Positions 1 to 16,059 of a DNA stretch of 64,000 nucleotides are shown here, one piece after another. The stretch's first letter is position 1, and each line of letters opens with the position of its first letter. The stretch is taken from assembly GCA_014155875.1 (NCBI GenBank), contig JACEFZ010004189.1, positions 1-64,000 on the forward strand. Direction: 5' to 3'. The DNA is from Cepaea nemoralis (Eukaryota; Mollusca; Gastropoda; Stylommatophora; Helicidae). Under the pieces are notes generated by a model that worked only from the letters and a program-made list of their open reading frames with translations, was not told where the DNA came from and searched no databases. The position numbers were made by a program, and so were the translations under genes.

Positions 1-3000
1 AGTATGTACAGCCAACGTACATTAGGAGCCATGCTTGAAGTATGTACAACCAACGTACATTAGGAGACATGCTTGAAGTATGTACAACCAACGTACATTA
101 GGAGCATGCTTGAAGTATGTACAACCAACGTACATTAGGAGCCATGCTTGAAGTATGTACAACCAACGTACATTAGGAGACATGCTTGAAGTATGTACAA
201 CCAACGTACATTAGGAGACATGCTTGAAGTATGTACAACCAACGTACATTAGGAGCATGCTTGAAGTATGTACAACCAACGTACATTAGGAGACATGCTT
301 GAAGTATGTACAACCAACGTACATTAGGAGCCATGCTTGAAGTATGTACAACCAACGTACATTAGGAGACATGCTTGAAGTATGTACAACCAACGTACAT
401 TAGGAGACATGCTTGAAGTATGTACAACCAACGTACATTAGGAGACATGCTTGAAGTATGTACAACCAACGTACATTAGGAGACATGCTTGAAGTATGTA
501 CAACCAACGTACATTAGGAGACATGCTTGAAGTATGTACAACCAACGTACATTAGGAGACATGCTTGAAGTATGTACAACCAACGTACATTAGGAGACAT
601 GCTTGAAGTATGTACAACCAACGTACATTAGGAGCCATGCTTGAAGTATGTACAACCAACGTACATTAGGAGACATGCTTGAAGTATGTACAACCAACGT
701 ACATTAGGAGCCATGCTTGAAGTATGTACAACCAACGTACATTAGGAGCCATGCTTGAAGTATGTACAACCAACGTACATTAGGAGCCATGCTTGAAGTA
801 TGTACAACCAACGTACATTAGGAGCCATGCTTGAAGTATGTACAACCAACGTACATTAGGAGACATGCTTGAAGTATGTACAACCAACGTACATTAGGAG
901 CATGCTTGAAGTATGTACAACCAACGTACATTAGGAGCATGCTTGAAGTATGTACAACCAACGTACATTAGGAGCCATGCTTGAAGTATGTACAACCAAC
1001 GTACATTAGGAGACATGCTTGAAGTATGTACAACCAACGTACATTAGGAGCCATGCTTGAAGTATGTACAACCAACGTACATTAGGAGACATGCTTGAAG
1101 TATGTACAACCAACGTACATTAGGAGACATGCTTGAAGTATGTACAACCAACGTACATTAGGAGCCATGCTTGAAGTATGTACAACCAACGTACATTAGG
1201 AGACATGCTTGAAGTATGTACAGCCAACGTACATTAGGAGACATGCTTGAAGTATGTACAACCAACGTACATTAGGAGCTATGCTTGAAGTATGTACAAC
1301 CAACGTACATTAGGAGCATGCTTGAAGTATGTACACCAACGTACATTAGGAGCATGCTTGAAGTATGTACAACCAACGTACATTAGGAGCCATGCTTGAA
1401 GTATGTACAACCAACGTACATTAGGAGCCATGCTTGAAGTATGTACAACCAACGTACATTAGGAGCCATGCTTGAAGTATGTACAACCAACGTACATTAG
1501 GAGACATGCTTGAAGTATGTACAACCAACGTACATTAGGAGACATGCTTGAAGTATGTACAACCAACGTACATTAGGAGCCATGCTTGAAGTATGTACAA
1601 CCAACGTACATTAGGAGACATGCTTGAAGTATGTACAACCAACGTACATTAGGAGACATGCTTGAAGTATGTACAACCAACGTACATTAGGAGCCATGCT
1701 TGAAGTATGTACAGCCAACGTACATTAGGAGACATGCTTGAAGTATGTACAACCAACGTACATTAGGAGCATGCTTGAAGTATGTACAACCAACGTACAT
1801 TAGGAGACATGCTTGAAGTATGTACAACCAACGTACATTAGGAGCATGCTTGAAGTATGTACAACCAACGTACATTAGGAGCCATGCTTGAAGTATGTAC
1901 AACCAACGTACATTAGGAGACATGCTTGAAGTATGTACAACCAACGTACATTAGGAGACATGCTTGAAGTATGTACAACCAACGTACATTAGGAGACATG
2001 CTTGAAGTATGTACAACCAACGTACATTAGGAGCCATGCTTGAAGTATGTACAACCAACGTACATTAGGAGACATGCTTGAAGTATGTACAACCAACGTA
2101 CATTAGGAGACATGCTTGAAGTATGTACAACCAACGTACATTAGGAGACATGCTTGAAGTATGTACAACCAACGTACATTAGGAGACATGCTTGAAGTAT
2201 GTACAACCAACGTACATTAGGAGACATGCTTGAAGTATGTACAACCAACGTACATTAGGAGACATGCTTGAAGTATGTACAACCAACGTACATTAGGAGA
2301 CATGCTTGAAGTATGTACAACCAACGTACATTAGGAGACATGCTTGAAGTATGTACAACCAACGTACATTAGGAGACATGCTTGAAGTATGTACAACCAA
2401 CGTACATTAGGAGACATGCTTGAAGTATGTACAACCAACGTACATTAGGAGACATGCTTGAAGTATGTACAACCAACGTACATTAGGAGCCATGCTTGAA
2501 GTATGTACAACCAACGTACATTAGGAGACATGCTTGAAGTATGTACAACCAACGTACATTAGGAGCCATGCTTGAAGTATGTACAACCAACGTACATTAG
2601 GAGACATGCTTGAAGTATGTACAACCAACGTACATTAGGAGCATGCTTGAAGTATGTACAACCAACGTACATTAGGAGCCATGCTTGAAGTATGTACAAC
2701 CAACGTACATTAGGAGCCATGCTTGAAGTATGTACAACCAACGTACATTAGGAGACATGCTTGAAGTATGTACAACCAACGTACATTAGGAGACATGCTT
2801 GAAGTATGTACAACCAACGTACATTAGGAGACATGCTTGAAGTATGTACAACCAACGTACATTAGGAGCCATGCTTGAAGTATGTACAACCAACGTACAT
2901 TAGGAGACATGCTTGAAGTATGTACAACCAACGTACATTAGGAGACATGCTTGAAGTATGTACAACCAACGTACATTAGGAGACATGCTTGAAGTATGTA

Positions 3001-3009
3001 CAACCAACG

Positions 3010-4580
3010 TACATTAGGAGCTGATGCTTGAAGTATGTACAACAAACGTACATTAGGAGCCATGCTTGAAGTATGTACAACCAACGTACATTAGGAGCCC
3101 ATGCTTGAAGTATGTACAACCAAACGTACATTAGGAGACATGCTTGAAGTATGTACAACCAACGTACATTAGGAGCCATGCTTGAAGTATGTACAACCAA
3201 CGTACATTAGGAGCTGTCTTGAAGTATGTACACCAACGTACATTAGGAGACTGCTTGAAGTATGTACAGCCAACGTACATTAGGAGCCTGCTGAAGTATG
3301 TAACAACCAACGTACATTAGGAGCACATGCTTGAAGTATGTACCATCCACGTACATTAGGAGCATGCTTGAAGTATGTACAACCAACGTACATTAGGAGC
3401 CATGCTTGAAGTATGTACAACCAACGTACATTAGGAGGCCATGCTTGAAGTATGTACAAGCCAACGTACATTAGGAGCCATGCTTGAAGTATGTACAACC
3501 ACGTACATTAGGAGACATGCTTGAAGTATGGTACAACCTACGTACATTAGGAGACATTGCTTGAAGTATGTACAACCAACGTACATTAGGAGACATGTCT
3601 TGAAGTATGTACAGCCAACGTACATTAGGAGACCATGCTTGAAGTATGTACAGCCAACGTAACATTAGGAGCACATGCTTGAAAGTATGTACAACCAACG
3701 TACATTAGGAGACATGCTTGAAGTATGTACAACCAACGTACATTAGGAGCCTGCTGTGAAGTATGTACAACCAACGTACATCAGTAGCCATGCTTGAAGT
3801 ATGTACAGCCACGTACATTAGGAGCCATGCTTGAAGTATGTACAACCAACGTACATTAGGCTGCCATGCTTGAAGTATGTACAGACCACGTACATTAGGA
3901 GCAATGCTTGAAGTATGTACAACCAACGTACATTAGGAGCCATGCTTGAAGTATGTACAAGCCAACGTACATTAGGAGACTGTGCTTGAAGTATGTACAA
4001 CCAACGTACATTAGGAGCTGTGCTTGAAGTATGTACAACCAACGTACATTAGGAGCCATGCTTGAAGTATGTACAACCAACGTACATTAGGAGCCATGCT
4101 TGAAGTATGTACAACCAACGTACATTAGGAGCCATGCTTGAAGTATGTACAACCAACGTACATTAGGAGCCATGCTTGAAGTATGTACAACCAACGTACA
4201 TTAGGAGACAGTGCTTGAAGTATGTACAACCAACGTACATTAGGAGCCATGCTTGAAGTATGTACAACCAACGTACATTAGGAGCCATGCTTGAAAGTAT
4301 GTACAACCAACGTACATTAGGAGACATGCTTGAAGTATGTACAGCCAACGTACATTAGGAGACATGTGCTTGAAGTATGTACAACCAACGTACATTAGGA
4401 GACATGCTTGAAGTATGTACAACCAACGTACATTAGGAGCTGTGCTTGAAGTATGTACAACCAACGTACATTAGGAGCCATGCTTGAAGTATGTACAACC
4501 AACGTACATTAGGAGACATGCTTGAAGTATGTACAACCAACGTACATTAGGAGACATGCTTGAAGTACATTAGGAGCCAT
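3010..4580. repeat. degenerate patch inside the satellite
   Basis: Within the otherwise near-identical array, units here carry many one- to three-base insertions and deletions, for example near 3021, 3301, 3341, 3531, 3661, 3751 and 3861. At about 4561-4571 one unit lacks roughly 15 bases, exactly the stem-loop portion. Both flanks return to clean 37/38/39-bp units. It could be an older, unhomogenised island, or a stretch of poorly polished long-read sequence. Confidence 0.85.
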
Positions 4581-7500
4581 GCTTGAAGTATGTACAACCA
4601 ACGTACATTAGGAGACATGCTTGAAGTATGTACAACCAACGTACATTAGGAGACATGCTTGAAGTATGTACAACCAACGTACATTAGGAGCCATGCTTGA
4701 AGTATGTACAGCCAACGTACATTAGGAGCCATGCTTGAAGTATGTACAACCAACGTACATTAGGAGCCATGCTTGAAGTATGTACAACCAACGTACATTA
4801 GGAGACATGCTTGAAGTATGTACAACCAACGTACATTAGGAGCCATGCTTGAAGTATGTACAACCAACGTACATTAGGAGACATGCTTGAAGTATGTACA
4901 ACCAACGTACATTAGGAGACATGCTTGAAGTATGTACAACCAACGTACATTAGGAGACATGCTTGAAGTATGTACAACCAACGTACATTAGGAGCCATGC
5001 TTGAAGTATGTACAACCAACGTACATTAGGAGCCATGCTTGAAGTATGTACAACCAACGTACATTAGGAGCCATGCTTGAAGTATGTACAACCAACGTAC
5101 ATTAGGAGACATGCTTGAAGTATGTACAACCAACGTACATTAGGAGCCATGCTTGAAGTATGTACAACCAACGTACATTAGGAGCCATGCTTGAAGTATG
5201 TACAACCAACGTACATTAGGAGCCATGCTTGAAGTATGTACAACCAACGTACATTAGGAGACATGCTTGAAGTATGTACAACCAACGTACATTAGGAGAC
5301 ATGCTTGAAGTATGTACAACCAACGTACATTAGGAGACATGCTTGAAGTATGTACAACCAACGTACATTAGGAGCCATGCTTGAAGTATGTAAAGCCAAC
5401 GTACATTAGGAGCCATGCTTGAAGTATGTACAACCAACGTACATTAGGAGCCATGCTTGAAGTATGTACAACCAACGTACATTAGGAGCCATGCTTGAAG
5501 TATGTACAACCAACGTACATTAGGAGCCATGCTTGAAGTATGTACAACCAACGTACATTAGGAGCCATGCTTGAAGTATGTACAAGCCAACGTACATTAG
5601 GAGCATGCTTGAAGTATGTACAACCAACGTACATTAGGAGACATGCTTGAAGTATGTACAAGCCAACGTACATTAGGAGCCATGCTTGAAGTATGTACAA
5701 CCAACGTACATTAGGAGACATGCTTGAAGTATGTACAACCAACGTACATTAGGAGCCATGCTTGAAGTATGTACAACCAACGTACATTAGGAGCCATGCT
5801 TGAAGTATGTACAACCAACGTACATTAGGAGACATGCTTGAAGTATGTACAACCAACGTACATTAGGAGACATGCTTGAAGTATGTACAACCAACGTACA
5901 TTAGGAGACATGCTTGAAGTATGTACAACCAACGTACATTAGGAGCTGTGCTTGAAGTATGTACAACCAACGTACATTAGGAGCCATGCTTGAAGTATGT
6001 ACAACCAACGTACATTAGGAGCCATGCTTGAAGTATGTACAGCCAACGTACATTAGGAGACATGCTTGAAGTATGTACAACCAACGTACATTAGGAGACA
6101 TGCTTGAAGTATGTACAACCAACGTACATTAGGAGACATGCTTGAAGTATGTACAACCATCGTACATTAGGAGACATGCTTGAAGTATGTACAACCAACG
6201 TACATTAGGAGACATGCTTGAAGTATGTACAACCAACGTACATTAGGAGACATGCTTGAAGTATGTACAGCCAACGTACATTAGGAGACATGCTTGAAGT
6301 ATGTACAGCCAACGTACATTAGGAGCCATGCTTGAAGTATGTACAGCCAACGTACATTAGGAGCCATGCTTGAAGTATGTACAACCAACGTACATTAGGA
6401 GCCATGCTTGAAGTATGTACAGCCAACGTACATTAGGAGCCATGCTTGAAGTATGTACAACCAACGTACATTAGGAGACCATGCTTGAAGTATGTACAAC
6501 CAACGTACATTAGGAGCCATGCTTGAAGTATGTACAACCAACGTACATTAGGAGACATGCTTGAAGTATGTACAACCAACGTACATTAGGAGCCATGCTT
6601 GAAGTATGTACAGCCAACGTACATTAGGAGCCATGCTTGAAGTATGTACAACCAACGTACATTAGGAGCCGTGCTTGAAGTATGTACAGCCAACGTACAT
6701 TAGGAGCTGTGCTTGAAGTATGTACAACCAACGTACATTAGGAGCTGTGCTTGAAGTATGTACAGCCAACGTACATTAGGAGCCATGCTTGAAGTATGTA
6801 CAACCAACGTACATTAGGAGACATGCTTGAAGTATGTACAACCAACGTACATTAGGAGACATGCTTGAAGTATGTACAACCAACGTACATTAGGAGCTGT
6901 GCTTGAAGTATGTACAACCAACGTACATTAGGAGCCATGCTTGAAGTATGTACAGCCAACGTACATTAGGAGACATGCTTGAAGTATGTACAGCCAACGT
7001 ACATTAGGAGCCATGCTTGAAGTATGTACAACCAACGTACATTAGGAGCCATGCTTGAAGTATGTACAACCAACGTACATTAGGAGCCATGCTTGAAGTA
7101 TGTACAACCAACGTACATTAGGAGCCATGCTTGAAGTATGTACAACCAACGTACATTAGGAGACATGCTTGAAGTATGTACAACCAACGTACATTAGGAG
7201 ACATGCTTGAAGTATGTACAACCAACGTACATTAGGAGCCATGCTTGAAGTATGTACAACCAACGTACATTAGGAGACATGCTTGAAGTATGTACAAGCC
7301 AACGTACATTAGGAGACATGCTTGAAGTATGTACAACCAACGTACATTAGGAGCATGCTTGAAGTATGTACAACCAACGTACATTAGGAGACATGCTTGA
7401 AGTATGTACAAGCCAACGTACATTAGGAGCCATGCTTGAAGTATGTACAACCAACGTACATTAGGAGCCATGCTTGAAGTATGTACAACCAACGTACATT

Positions 7501-10500
7501 AGGAGCATGTGCTTGAAGTATGTACAGACCAACGTACATTAGGAGACATGCTTGAAGTATGTACAACCAACGTACATTAGGAGACATGCTTGAAGTATGT
7601 ACAACCAACGTACATTAGGAGCCATGCTTGAAGTATGTACAACCAACGTACATTAGGAGACATGCTTGAAGTATGTACAGCCAACGTACATTAGGAGACA
7701 TGCTTGAAGTATGTACAACCAACGTACATTAGGAGACATGCTTGAAGTATGTACAGCCAACGTACATTAGGAGACATGCTTGAAGTATGTACAGCCAACG
7801 TACATTAGGAGACATGCTTGAAGTATGTACAACCAACGTACATTAGGAGACATGCTTGAAGTATGTACAACCAACGTACATTAGGAGACATGCTTGAAGT
7901 ATGTACAAGCCAACGTACATTAGGAGACATGCTTGAAGTATGTACAACCAACGTACATTAGGAGACATGCTTGAAGTATGTACAACCAACGTACATTAGG
8001 AGACATGCTTGAAGTATGTACAACCAACGTACATTAGGAGACATGCTTGAAGTATGTACAACCAACGTACATTAGGAGACATGCTTGAAGTATGTACAAC
8101 CAACGTACATTAGGAGCCATGCTTGAAGTATGTACAACCAACGTACATTAGGAGCCATGCTTGAAGTATGTACAACCAACGTACATTAGGAGACATGCTT
8201 GAAGTATGTACAACCAACGTACATTAGGAGACATGCTTGAAGTATGTACAACCAACGTACATTAGGAGCCATGCTTGAAGTATGTACAACCAACGTACAT
8301 TAGGAGACATGCTTGAAGTATGTACAACCAACGTACATTAGGAGCCATGCTTGAAGTATGTACAACCAACGTACATTAGGAGACATGCTTGAAGTATGTA
8401 CAACCAACGTACATTAGGAGCCATGCTTGAAGTATGTACAACCAACGTACATTAGGAGCCATGCTTGAAGTATGTACAACCAACGTACATTAGGAGACAT
8501 GCTTGAAGTATGTACAACCAACGTACATTAGGAGACATGCTTGAAGTATGTACAGCCAACGTACATTAGGAGACATGCTTGAAGTATGTACAACCAACGT
8601 ACATTAGGAGACATGCTTGAAGTATGTACAACCAACGTACATTAGGAGCCATGCTTGAAGTATGTACAACCAACGTACATTAGGAGACATGCTTGAAGTA
8701 TGTACAGCCAACGTACATTAGGAGACATGCTTGAAGTATGTACAACCAACGTACATTAGGAGACATGCTTGAAGTATGTACAACCAACGTACATTAGGAG
8801 ACATGCTTGAAGTATGTACAGCCAACGTACATTAGGAGCCATGCTTGAAGTATGTACAGCCAACGTACATTAGGAGCCATGCTTGAAGTATGTACAACCA
8901 ACGTACATTAGGAGACATGCTTGAAGTATGTACAACCAACGTACATTAGGAGACATGCTTGAAGTATGTACAACCAACGTACATTAGGAGCCATGCTTGA
9001 AGTATGTACAACCAACGTACATTAGGAGACATGCTTGAAGTATGTACAACCAACGTACATTAGGAGCCATGCTTGAAGTATGTACAACCAACGTACATTA
9101 GGAGCCATGCTTGAAGTATGTACAGCCAACGTACATTAGGAGCCATGCTTGAAGTATGTACAACCAACGTACATTAGGAGACATGCTTGAAGTATGTACA
9201 ACCAACGTACATTAGGAGCCATGCTTGAAGTATGTACAGCCAACGTACATTAGGAGCCATGCTTGAAGTATGTACAGCCAACGTACATTAGGAGCCATGC
9301 TTGAAGTATGTACAACCAACGTACATTAGGAGCCATGCTTGAAGTATGTACAACCAACGTACATTAGGAGCCATGCTTGAAGTATGTACAACCAACGTAC
9401 ATTAGGAGACATGCTTGAAGTATGTACAACCAACGTACATTAGGAGCCGTGCTTGAAGTATGTACAGCCAACGTACATTAGGAGCCATGCTTGAAGTATG
9501 TACAGCCAACGTACATTAGGAGCCATGCTTAAAGTATGTACAACCAACGTACATTAGGAGCCGTGCTTGAAGTATGTACAAGCCAACGTACATTAGGAGA
9601 CATGCTTGAAGTATGTACAGCCAACGTACATTAGGAGACATGCTTGAAGTATGTACAACCAACGTACATTAGGAGACATGCTTGAAGTATGTACAACCAA
9701 CGTACATTAGGAGCCATGCTTGAAGTATGTACAACCAACGTACATTAGGAGACATGCTTGAAGTATGTACAGCCAACGTACATTAGGAGACATGCTTGAA
9801 GTATGTACAACCAACGTACATTAGGAGACATGCTTGAAGTATGTACAAGCCAACGTACATTAGGAGACATGCTTGAAGTATGTACAAGCCAACGTACATT
9901 AGGAGCCATGCTTGAAGTATGTACAACCAACGTACATTAGGAGACATGCTTGAAGTATGTACAAGCCAACGTACATTAGGAGACATGCTTGAAGTATGTA
10001 CAACCAACGTACATTAGGAGCCATGCTTGAAGTATGTACAACCAACGTACATTAGGAGACATGCTTGAAGTATGTACAACCAACGTACATTAGGAGACAT
10101 GCTTGAAGTATGTACAACCAACGTACATTAGGAGACATGCTTGAAGTATGTACAGCCAACGTACATTAGGAGACATGCTTGAAGTATGTACAGCCAACGT
10201 ACATTAGGAGACATGCTTGAAGTATGTACAACCAACGTACATTAGGAGACATGCTTGAAGTATGTACAACCAACGTACATTAGGAGACATGCTTGAAGTA
10301 TGTACAACCAACGTACATTAGGAGACATGCTTGAAGTATGTACAACCAACGTACATTAGGAGACATGCTTGAAGTATGTACAACCAACGTACATTAGGAG
10401 CCATGCTTGAAGTATGTACAACCAACGTACATTAGGAGACATGCTTGAAGTATGTACAACCAACGTACATTAGGAGCCATGCTTGAAGTATGTACAACCA

Positions 10501-13500
10501 ACGTACATTAGGAGACATGCTTGAAGTATGTACAACCAACGTACATTAGGAGCCATGCTTGAAGTATGTACAACCAACGTACATTAGGAGACATGCTTGA
10601 AGTATGTACAACCAACGTACATTAGGAGCCATGCTTGAAGTATGTACAACCAACGTACATTAGGAGCCATGCTTGAAGTATGTACAACCAACGTACATTA
10701 GGAGCCATGCTTGAAGTATGTACAAGCCAACGTACATTAGGAGACATGCTTGAAGTATGTACAACCAACGTACATTAGGAGCCATGCTTGAAGTATGTAC
10801 AACCAACGTACATTAGGAGACATGCTTGAAGTATGTACAACCAACGTACATTAGGAGACATGCTTGAAGTATGTACAACCAACGTACATTAGGAGACATG
10901 CTTGAAGTATGTACAACCAACGTACATTAGGAGCCATGCTTGAAGTATGTACAAGCCAACGTACATTAGGAGCATGCTTGAAGTATGTACAGCCAACGTA
11001 CATTAGGAGCCATGCTTGAAGTATGTACAGCCAACGTACATTAGGAGACATGCTTGAAGTATGTACAGCCAACGTACATTAGGAGACATGCTTGAAGTAT
11101 GTACAGCCAACGTACATTAGGAGACATGCTTGAAGTATGTACAAGCCAACGTACATTAGGAGACATGCTTGAAGTATGTACAGCCAACGTACATTAGGAG
11201 ACATGCTTGAAGTATGTACAACCAACGTACATTAGGAGCCATGCTTGAAGTATGTACAGCCAACGTACATTAGGAGCCATGCTTGAAGTATGTACAACCA
11301 ACGTACATTAGGAGCCATGCTTGAAGTATGTACAACCAACGTACATTAGGAGCCATGCTTGAAGTATGTACAACCAACGTACATTAGGAGCCATGCTTGA
11401 AGTATGTAAAGCCAACGTACATTAGGAGCCATGCTTGAAGTATGTACAACCAACGTACATTAGGAGCCATGCTTGAAGTATGTACAGCCAACGTACATTA
11501 GGAGCCATGCTTGAAGTATGTACAACCAACGTACATTAGGAGCCATGCTTGAAGTATGTACAACCAACGTACATTAGGAGCCATGCTTGAAGTATGTACA
11601 GCCAACGTACATTAGGAGACATGCTTGAAGTATGTACAACCAACGTACATTAGGAGCCATGCTTGAAGTATGTACAACCAACGTACATTAGGAGCCATGC
11701 TTGAAGTATGTACAGCCAACGTACATTAGGAGCATGCTTGAAGTATGTACAACCAACGTACATTAGGAGCCATGCTTGAAGTATGTACAGCCAACGTACA
11801 TTAGGAGACATGCTTGAAGTATGTACAGCCAACGTACATTAGGAGACATGCTTGAAGTATGTACAACCAACGTACATTAGGAGACATGCTTGAAGTATGT
11901 ACAACCAACGTACATTAGGAGCCATGCTTGAAGTATGTACAACCAACGTACATTAGGAGACATGCTTGAAGTATGTACAACCAACGTACATTAGGAGACA
12001 TGCTTGAAGTATGTACAACCAACGTACATTAGGAGACATGCTTGAAGTATGTACAACCAACGTACATTAGGAGACATGCTTGAAGTATGTACAAGCCAAC
12101 GTACATTAGGAGACATGCTTGAAGTATGTACAACCAACGTACATTAGGAGACATGCTTGAAGTATGTACAACCAACGTACATTAGGAGACATGCTTGAAG
12201 TATGTACAGCCAACGTACATTAGGAGCCATGCTTGAAGTATGTACAACCAACGTACATTAGGAGACATGCTTGAAGTATGTACAACCAACGTACATTAGG
12301 AGACATGCTTGAAGTATGTACAACCAACGTACATTAGGAGACATGCTTGAAGTATGTACAACCAACGTACATTAGGAGACATGCTTGAAGTATGTACAAC
12401 CAACGTACATTAGGAGCCATGCTTGAAGTATGTACAACCAACGTACATTAGGAGCATGCTTGAAGTATGTACAGCCAACGTACATTAGGAGCCATGCTTG
12501 AAGTATGTACAACCAACGTACATTAGGAGACATGCTTGAAGTATGTACAACCAACGTACATTAGGAGACATGCTTGAAGTATGTACAACCAACGTACATT
12601 AGGAGCCATGCTTGAAGTATGTACAACCAACGTACATTAGGAGACATGCTTGAAGTATGTACAACCAACGTACATTAGGAGACATGCTTGAAGTATGTAC
12701 AACCAACGTACATTAGGAGACATGCTTGAAGTATGTACAACCAACGTACATTAGGAGACATGCTTGAAGTATGTACAACCAACGTACATTAGGAGACATG
12801 CTTGAAGTATGTACAACCAACGTACATTAGGAGACATGCTTGAAGTATGTACAACCAACGTACATTAGGAGCCATGCTTGAAGTATGTACAACCAACGTA
12901 CATTAGGAGACATGCTTGAAGTATGTACAACCAACGTACATTAGGAGACATGCTTGAAGTATGTACAACCAACGTACATTAGGAGACATGCTTGAAGTAT
13001 GTACAACCAACGTACATTAGGAGACATGCTTGAAGTATGTACAACCAACGTACATTAGGAGACATGCTTGAAGTATGTACAACCAACGTACATTAGGAGC
13101 ATGCTTGAAGTATGTACAACCAACGTACATTAGGAGCCATGCTTGAAGTATGTACAACCAACGTACATTAGGAGCCATGCTTGAAGTATGTACAACCAAC
13201 GTACATTAGGAGACATGCTTGAAGTATGTACAACCAACGTACATTAGGAGCCATGCTTGAAGTATGTACAACCAACGTACATTAGGAGACATGCTTGAAG
13301 TATGTACAACCAACGTACATTAGGAGCCATGCTTGAAGTATGTACAACCAACGTACATTAGGAGACATGCTTGAAGTATGTACAACCAACGTACATTAGG
13401 AGACATGCTTGAAGTATGTACAACCAACGTACATTAGGAGACATGCTTGAAGTATGTACAACCAACGTACATTAGGAGCCATGCTTGAAGTATGTACAAG

Positions 13501-16059
13501 CCAACGTACATTAGGAGACATGCTTGAAGTATGTACAACCAACGTACATTAGGAGCCATGCTTGAAGTATGTACAGACCAACGTACATTAGGAGCCATGC
13601 TTGAAGTATGTACAACCAACGTACATTAGGAGACATGCTTGAAGTATGTACAACCAACGTACATTAGGAGACATGCTTGAAGTATGTACAACCAACGTAC
13701 ATTAGGAGACATGCTTGAAGTATGTACAACCAACGTACATTAGGAGACATGCTTGAAGTATGTACAACCAACGTACATTAGGAGCCATGCTTGAAGTATG
13801 TACAAGCCAACGTACATTAGGAGCATGCTTGAAGTATGTACAACCAACGTACATTAGGAGCCATGCTTGAAGTATGTACAACCAACGTACATTAGGAGAC
13901 ATGCTTGAAGTATGTACAGCCAACGTACATTAGGAGACATGCTTGAAGTATGTACAACCAACGTACATTAGGAGACATGCTTGAAGTATGTACAACCAAC
14001 GTACATTAGGAGCTGTGCTTGAAGTATGTACAACCAACGTACATTAGGAGCCATGCTTGAAGTATGTACAACCAACGTACATTAGGAGCCATGCTTGAAG
14101 TATGTACAACCAACGTACATTAGGAGACATGCTTGAAGTATGTACAACCAACGTACATTAGGAGACATGCTTGAAGTATGTACAACCAACGTACATTAGG
14201 AGACATGCTTGAAGTATGTACAACCAACGTACATTAGGAGCATGCTTGAAGTATGTACAACCAACGTACATTAGGAGCCATGCTTGAAGTATGTACAACC
14301 AACGTACATTAGGAGACATGCTTGAAGTATGTACAACCAACGTACATTAGGAGCCATGCTTGAAGTATGTACAGCCAACGTACATTAGGAGACATGCTTG
14401 AAGTATGTACAACCAACGTACATTAGGAGACATGCTTGAAGTATGTACAACCAACGTACATTAGGAGACATGCTTGAAGTATGTACAACCAACGTACATT
14501 AGGAGACATGCTTGAAGTATGTACAACCAACGTACATTAGGAGACATGCTTGAAGTATGTACAACCAACGTACATTAGGAGCCATGCTTGAAGTATGTAC
14601 AAGCCAACGTACATTAGGAGCCATGCTTGAAGTATGTACAACCAACGTACATTAGGAGACATGCTTGAAGTATGTACAAGCCAACGTACATTAGGAGACA
14701 TGCTTGAAGTATGTACAACCAACGTACATTAGGAGACATGCTTGAAGTATGTACAACCAACGTACATTAGGAGCCATGCTTGAAGTATGTACAACCAACG
14801 TACATTAGGAGACATGCTTGAAGTATGTACAACCAACGTACATTAGGAGCTATGCTTGAAGTATGTACAACCAACGTACATTAGGAGCCATGCTTGAAGT
14901 ATGTACAACCAACGTACATTAGGAGACATGCTTGAAGTATGTACAACCAACGTACATTAGGAGACATGCTTGAAGTATGTACAACCAACGTACATTAGGA
15001 GACATGCTTGAAGTATGTACAACCAACGTACATTAGGAGCCATGCTTGAAGTATGTACAACCAACGTACATTAGGAGCTGTGCTTGAAGTATGTACAACC
15101 AACGTACATTAGGAGCCATGCTTGAAGTATGTACAACCAACGTACATTAGGAGCCATGCTTGAAGTATGTACAAGCCAACGTACATTAGGAGCCATGCTT
15201 GAAGTATGTACAACCAACGTACATTAGGAGACATGCTTGAAGTATGTACAACCAACGTACATTAGGAGCCATGCTTGAAGTATGTACAACCAACGTACAT
15301 TAGGAGACATGCTTGAAGTATGTACAACCAACGTACATTAGGAGACATGCTTGAAGTATGTACAACCAACGTACATTAGGAGACATGCTTGAAGTATGTA
15401 CAACCAACGTACATTAGGAGACATGCTTGAAGTATGTACAACCAACGTACATTAGGAGACATGCTTGAAGTATGTACAACCAACGTACATTAGGAGCCAT
15501 GCTTGAAGTATGTACAACCAACGTACATTAGGAGACATGCTTGAAGTATGTACAACCAACGTACATTAGGAGACATGCTTGAAGTATGTACAGCCAACGT
15601 ACATTAGGAGACATGCTTGAAGTATGTACAGCCAACGTACATTAGGAGCCATGCTTGAAGTATGTACAGCCAACGTACATTAGGAGACATGCTTGAAGTA
15701 TGTACAACCAACGTACATTAGGTGCTATGCTTGAAGTATGTACAACCAACGTACATTAGGAGACATGCTTGAAGTATGTACAGCCAACGTACATTAGGAG
15801 ACATGCTTGAAGTATGTACAACCAACGTACATTAGGAGACATGCTTGAAGTATGTACAACCAACGTACATTAGGAGACATGCTTGAAGTATGTACAACCA
15901 ACGTACATTAGGAGCCATGCTTGAAGTATGTACAGCCAACGTACATTAGGAGACATGCTTGAAGTATGTACAACCAACGTACATTAGGAGACATGCTTGA
16001 AGTATGTACAACCAACGTACATTAGGAGCCATGCTTGAAGTATGTACAACCAACGTACA

